A stretch of 64,000 nucleotides of DNA from JBOHRN01 sp050732775 (GTDB lineage Bacteria > Gemmatimonadota > Gemmatimonadetes > Longimicrobiales > Longimicrobiaceae), in assembly GCA_050732775.1 (NCBI GenBank), contig JBOHRN010000037.1, positions 1 through 64,000 on the forward strand. The letters are read 5' to 3'. The notes beneath the pieces were generated by a model. It was not told where the DNA came from. It did not search any database and saw nothing but the letters and a program-made list of their open reading frames with translations. Positions 60,469 to 64,000 of the stretch are shown in pieces. How positions within the stretch are numbered: position 1 is the first letter of the stretch; every line of letters begins with the position of its first letter. The translations under genes were made by a program, and so were the position numbers.

Positions 60469-61055
60469 TGAAAATCCACCGCTTACTTCTGCTTCCGGCC
60501 CTTTTTGCCGCTGGGCTCCCCGGCTGCGGCTACAACCGCATCCAGGCCCTGGACGAAGAGGTGGAGGAACTACGCTCCAACGTTGGGGTCGAGCTTACCA
60601 ACCGGAACCAACTGATCCCCAATATGGTGGCCACGGTGCAAGGCGCGGCCGACTTCGAGAGCGAGACTTTCACCGAGGTGGCGCGCGCCCGTTCTGGACT
60701 GCAAGCCGCCCAGCAAGACGTGGAAGAGGCGGTGCGGGGGGCCGACGTGGGGCAAATGTCCTCGGCCGACGCCGCTCTCACGCGCCAGATCGGAACCTTT
60801 TTAAACGTCGCGGTGGAGGCGTATCCCCAACTCCGGGCAACCGAAAACTTCCGCGCCCTCCAGGACCAGCTGGCCGAAAGCGAGAACCGCATCAGCGTCG
60901 CGCGGCGTGACTACAACGCCGCGGTGCGCGGGTACAACACCTACGTGCGCCAGTTTCCGCAGCTCATCACCGCCAAGGTCATAGGGGCCGGCCGCAAGGA
61001 GCCGTTCGAGCCGCCGCCGGGGGTGCGGGAGCCCCCCGAAGTCCGCTTCGACTAA
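60468..61055 (+). CDS. lemA: LemA-family protein
   Basis: 195-residue LemA protein with an N-terminal lipoprotein-like signal (LLLLPALFAAGLPGCGYN), the coiled-coil domain IQALDEEVEELRSNVGVELT and the signature RNQLIPNMVATVQGAADFE, ending YNTYVRQFPQLITAKVIGAG. LemA commonly partners with TPM proteins at the cell envelope; role unclear. Overlaps the nucleotidyltransferase gene. Followed by a terminator hairpin at 61064. Confidence 0.92.
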   Translation: MKIHRLLLLPALFAAGLPGCGYNRIQALDEEVEELRSNVGVELTNRNQLIPNMVATVQGAADFESETFTEVARARSGLQAAQQDVEEAVRGADVGQMSSADAALTRQIGTFLNVAVEAYPQLRATENFRALQDQLAESENRISVARRDYNAAVRGYNTYVRQFPQLITAKVIGAGRKEPFEPPPGVREPPEVRFD

Positions 61056-61063
61056 ACAAACAA

Positions 61064-61092
61064 AGGGGGCGCGTACGGATCACGCGCCCCCT
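61064..61092. terminator. Hairpin terminator shared by LemA and the M23 peptidase gene
   Basis: AGGGGGCGCGT (61064-61074) and ACGCGCCCCCT (61082-61092) form an 11-bp perfect stem around a 7-base loop. Read on the minus strand it is followed by TTTGTTTGTTT, so it serves the minus-strand peptidase gene best; on the plus strand it lacks a T-run. Confidence 0.65.
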
Positions 61093-61114
61093 CCGGGTAG
61101 GATAGGGTGGATGG

Positions 61115-62050
61115 TTACTCTGGAACCGCGTCCCAGATGATGAAGTTGAGCGGATCCACTGGCTTGCCTCCGACCTCGACCTCGTAATGAAGGTGAGGGC
61201 CGCTCACTAGCCCGGTGGCGCCCACCTCGGCGATCACCTCACCGCGCTCCACCCGCTCTCCGCGGCGGACCAGAACGCGCGAGGCGTGGGCGAAGAGGGT
61301 GCGGATGCCGTAGCCGTGGTCGATCTCCACCGTGTTGCCGTAACCGCCCCCCCGCCTGCCCGCGAACAGTATCCGGCCGGCGGCCGGAGCCAGGATCGGC
61401 TCGCCCACCGGGGCGGAGATGTCGATCCCCTCGTGGGGGCGGATGATCTTGAGGACGGGGTGGCGCCGGCGTTTGCTGAACAAGCTGGACAGGTAGCCGG
61501 TGGCAGGCACGATGGAGGGGGTGGCGGCGAGCCGTTGGGCGTTACGCCGCAAGGTCTCGAGCGCCTCGTCCATGCTGGAGTTGAGGAGGCCCGCCCTGCG
61601 CACCAGGGTGGAGAGGTCGTAAGAAGTGGTGAAAAGCCGCTCGCCAGCGTCCTCGTTCAGGGCGAATAGCTCGGACGCCTCCAGCGTGCGGGTGCCCGGC
61701 CCTCCGATCCCCACCCGCTGGACGTCTCGCTCGATGGCCGGTAGTCCGGCCATCACCCGGTACTCCTCGTTCTTGGTGGCGAGGAGCTCCATGCCTCCCG
61801 AGAGTGTTGCCACCCGGGCGCGCATCTCTTCCAGCTCCGAGGCGAGGATGGCGTTTTCTCGCCCCAACCCCTCCGTGCGCAGGTGCTGGCCCTGCTTGAT
61901 GAAGAAGCCGATCGCGAAACCCACGAAGAGCACCATGAACAGCGCACCCGCCGCGCCCGCTACGCGGGCCGAGCGCTCCGATACCTCAACCGAGCGGACC
62001 CGCTGGTTGCCGTGCGGGACCAGCATGAGGGTCCATCTGTATCTTGTCAT
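61115..62050 (-). CDS. M23-family (LytM) peptidase with membrane anchor and coiled coil
   Basis: 311 residues: N-terminal cytoplasmic part, one membrane helix (GALFMVLFVGFAIGFFI), coiled coil (GRENAILASELEEMRARVAT), then the LytM/M23 zinc-peptidase domain. Zinc ligands are in HEGIDI (H-x3-D) and HLHYE. It probably cleaves peptidoglycan crosslinks or regulates division-associated amidases in the periplasm, as such anchored M23 proteins do. ATG 62050; the promoter at 62144-62172 fits it. Confidence 0.93.
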   Translation of the reverse strand: MTRYRWTLMLVPHGNQRVRSVEVSERSARVAGAAGALFMVLFVGFAIGFFIKQGQHLRTEGLGRENAILASELEEMRARVATLSGGMELLATKNEEYRVMAGLPAIERDVQRVGIGGPGTRTLEASELFALNEDAGERLFTTSYDLSTLVRRAGLLNSSMDEALETLRRNAQRLAATPSIVPATGYLSSLFSKRRRHPVLKIIRPHEGIDISAPVGEPILAPAAGRILFAGRRGGGYGNTVEIDHGYGIRTLFAHASRVLVRRGERVERGEVIAEVGATGLVSGPHLHYEVEVGGKPVDPLNFIIWDAVPE

Positions 62051-62374
62051 GACAGTCGCAGCCGTGTCAGAGATAAACCGGGCCGCCCCTCCCTCGGGAG
62101 AGGCGTTCTCGAAATCGAGTTATGACCGGTGCGAAGCGCGGGTAGGATAAAGACCCGGGACGACTCTGTCAACCGAGGATGGCGACGGGCGTCCGAAGTC
62201 TTCGCTGACACGCCATAATCTCTCTGCCGGAAGCTCTACCCGCAAACCGGGTTCCCGCTTACCGTAAGTGACGCTAAACGGAGAGAGCACAGGGGGTTAT
62301 AGATAAGTAGAGCCGCCCCGTAGACCAGCTTTAACAGTGCATTTCGCACGACGGCTGGCATTTTGCCCGGCCTG
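62051..62374. other. Intergenic spacer with one promoter
   Basis: About 320 bp between the M23 gene start and metG stop, both on the minus strand. It contains the promoter at 62144-62172 and a short CTTACCGTAAG dyad near 62260; no other gene, terminator or structured RNA was recognised. Confidence 0.5.
62144..62172 (-). promoter_or_regulatory. Sigma-70 promoter of the M23 peptidase gene
   Basis: On the minus strand, TTGACA (62172-62167) and TATCCT (62149-62144), exactly 17 bp apart, giving a leader of roughly 87 bases. The -35 is a perfect match. Confidence 0.7.
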
Positions 62375-63886
62375 CTAAAGAGGGGCCAGGTCCGGCCGCG
62401 GGAAGAGCACCTCACCCTTTTCGACCCGCCATCCGGCCGGGTCTAGCCCGGCGAGCCCGTCTAGCCCCGGGGCCTCGCGCCCGCCCGCGAGCCGGCTCCA
62501 CAGCTCCAGCGCCTTCCCCGGCATAAAGGGGGAGAGGAGCACCGCCGAGACCGCGAGCGCACGCGCCAGGGAGCGGAGGGTGGCGTCGAGCTCCGCCCGG
62601 CGCGACGGGTCTTTAGCCACGGCCCACGGGGCTCGGCGTTCCACGAAGCCGTTGGCCTCCGCCACCAGCCCGAGTACGCTGGCCGCCGCCTCGTGCAGGA
62701 GGTGGGCGTCCATCTTCGCGGTGTACTCGTCCACCGCCTCGCTACTCTTCAGGTCGAGGTCAGTCGCTTGGCCCGCGGGCACCTTGGCTTCCCGGTAGCG
62801 GATAATCATCGAGACGGTACGGCTGGCTAGGTTGCCGAGGTCGTTGGCCAGCTCCGAGGTGTAGCGTTCGTCAAAGCGCCGCCAGGAGAAGTTGCCGTCC
62901 CCGTCCCAGGGGATCTCGCGCAAGAGAAAGTAGCGCAGCGCGTCAGGTCCGTAACGGCTTACCGCCTCGGGGAGTGTAACGGTGACCCCCGCCGATTTGG
63001 AGAGCTTCCCCCCACCCATGGTCATAAAGCCGTGGGCCCAGACTTGCTGGGGGGGCTCCACGCCGGCCGACAAGAGCATGGCGGGCCAGTAGACGCAGTG
63101 AAAGCGGACGATGTCTTTGCCGATCACGTGCAAGTCGGCGGGCCACCACTCACGGTACCCGTCTTCCGGAAAACCGATGGCGGAGAGGTAGTTGGTGAGG
63201 GCGTCGATCCACACGTACACGGTTTGGTCCGGGTCGCCCGGCCAGGGGATACCCCAGGAAAGGAGAGAGCGGGATACCGAGACGTCCTTGAGCTCTGCTA
63301 GTATCTTGCGGACTTCGTTTCGCCGCGGCTCCGGTTCCACGAAGCCGGGCCGCCGCTCGATGAGCTCGAGGAGCGGCTGCCGGTACGCCGAGAGCCGGAA
63401 GAACCAGTCCTCCTCCTCCATCCACTCTACCTCCCGGTCCGGGTGAACGGGGCAGCGCCCCTCCAGCAACTCGTCCTCGCTCTTGTACGCCTCGCAACCT
63501 ACGCAGTAGTAGCCCGCGTAGCTCCCCCGGTACAGGTCTTCCTTGGCTGCCATGCGGCGGATCACCTCTTCCACGGCGAGGCGGTGGCGGGGCTCGGTGG
63601 TGCGGATGAAGTCGTCGTGTGAGATAGCTAGGGACTTCCACGCCCGCTGGAACTCGGCGGCTACCCGGTCGGTCCACGCTTGCGGCGAAAGTCCGGCGTC
63701 GGCTGCGCTCTGGGCCACTTTCTGGCCGTGTTCGTCCATGCCGATCACGAACCGGACCCGCTCGCCCCGGAGCCGTCGGTAGCGGGCGATGGCGTCGGCG
63801 CCGATCTTCTCGAAGGCGTGGCCGAGGTGCGGCGCCCCGTTGGCGTAGTCTATCGCCGTGGTGATGTAGTAGCCGGACCGGCTCAT
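62375..63886 (-). CDS. metG: Methionyl-tRNA synthetase
   Basis: 503-residue class I MetRS. HIGH motif as HLGH (near residue 20), KMSKS as KLSKS in MGGGKLSKSAG, IGMDEHGQKVAQSAAD, and the connective-peptide knuckle CVGC...C-x2-H. Without the C-terminal EMAP/tRNA-binding domain seen in longer forms; C-terminal anticodon-binding helices are present. ATG 63886 overlaps the stop of the upstream gene (ATGA). Recalled for comparison, metG often sits beside ricT/yaaT-type and holB genes. Confidence 0.96.
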   Translation of the reverse strand: MSRSGYYITTAIDYANGAPHLGHAFEKIGADAIARYRRLRGERVRFVIGMDEHGQKVAQSAADAGLSPQAWTDRVAAEFQRAWKSLAISHDDFIRTTEPRHRLAVEEVIRRMAAKEDLYRGSYAGYYCVGCEAYKSEDELLEGRCPVHPDREVEWMEEEDWFFRLSAYRQPLLELIERRPGFVEPEPRRNEVRKILAELKDVSVSRSLLSWGIPWPGDPDQTVYVWIDALTNYLSAIGFPEDGYREWWPADLHVIGKDIVRFHCVYWPAMLLSAGVEPPQQVWAHGFMTMGGGKLSKSAGVTVTLPEAVSRYGPDALRYFLLREIPWDGDGNFSWRRFDERYTSELANDLGNLASRTVSMIIRYREAKVPAGQATDLDLKSSEAVDEYTAKMDAHLLHEAAASVLGLVAEANGFVERRAPWAVAKDPSRRAELDATLRSLARALAVSAVLLSPFMPGKALELWSRLAGGREAPGLDGLAGLDPAGWRVEKGEVLFPRPDLAPL

Positions 63887-64000
63887 CTCGCGGCCGCGGT
63901 CTCCCGTTTCAGCTCGTTCAACCCCACGGTGCGCCGTTCGCCCTCCCCGTCCAAGAGGGTGACCAGGTCGCGCCAGATGTCGATCCCCACCACCTTTTCG
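63883..64000 (-). CDS. C-terminal end of a probable PSP1/RicT-like protein
   Basis: Only the last 38 codons are visible: VVGIDIWRDLVTLLDGEGER and a tail ending TAAAR, stopping at TGA 63883-63885. The beta-strand pattern before the tail resembles the end of PSP1/RicT (YaaT) proteins, and the position directly upstream of metG fits the common holB-ricT-metG order. The fragment is too short for certainty. Confidence 0.45.
   Translation of the reverse strand, partial: EKVVGIDIWRDLVTLLDGEGERRTVGLNELKRETAAAR

Overview
The window is GC-rich, densely coded DNA from a diderm bacterium. Outer-membrane biogenesis genes (a BamA/TamA-type Omp85 protein overlapping a TamB-type protein), GmhA, several lipoproteins and a complete 2-oxoglutarate dehydrogenase set point to a heterotrophic Gram-negative. 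The gene content would fit Gemmatimonadota or a neighbouring phylum, but no rRNA or other decisive marker is present, so this assignment is tentative.

Layout. 1-1.8 kb: the 5' part of a Cd/Zn/Pb P-type ATPase, divergent from a CmtR-like ArsR repressor with a 33-bp operator-like palindrome near it. 2.0-6.0 kb: a compact stress regulon (cupin, ECF sigma, zinc anti-sigma, two ArsM-like methyltransferases, OsmC) with two closely matching ECF-type promoters, one before each half. 6.1-15.3 kb: housekeeping genes (lytic transglycosylase, topoisomerase IB, fused PabB-PabC, a PF10023-like metallopeptidase, LeuRS, a ring-cleaving-dioxygenase-like VOC protein). 15.4-17.1 kb: 17 tRNA genes on the + strand behind a strong sigma-70 promoter, with a terminator directly after the first one (initiator Met). 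17.1-21.7 kb: a minus-strand operon of a soluble histidine kinase, a serine-pathway aminotransferase, SerA and a small unknown. 21.8-27.5 kb: HU, an Smr-domain protein, a DEAD-box-like protein that has lost its catalytic motifs, an alanine symporter and an MFS exporter.

27.5-38.7 kb is an accessory region of small single-domain genes (DinB, DUF5996, MarR, PhnB-like VOC, AHSA1/SRPBCC, RibD-like reductase, GNAT, FMN reductase, YCII, BNR propeller, MoaD-like), with several truncated genes and fusion junctions. It ends with an ECF42-type sigma factor, and a promoter-like site fitting that group lies before the YCII gene. Genes here and in the 2-6 kb block mostly have strong Shine-Dalgarno sequences, unlike many core genes in the window.

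38.7-43 kb is a minus-strand six-gene run including GmhA. 43-51 kb carries an SDR, fumarase and lpdA-sucB-sucA. 51-58 kb is the Omp85/TamB pair. 58-61 kb has a lipoprotein and a TPM-nucleotidyltransferase-LemA cluster. 61-64 kb holds an M23 peptidase, MetRS and the end of a probable RicT/PSP1-like gene. No insertion sequence, integrase, CRISPR array or prophage was seen.
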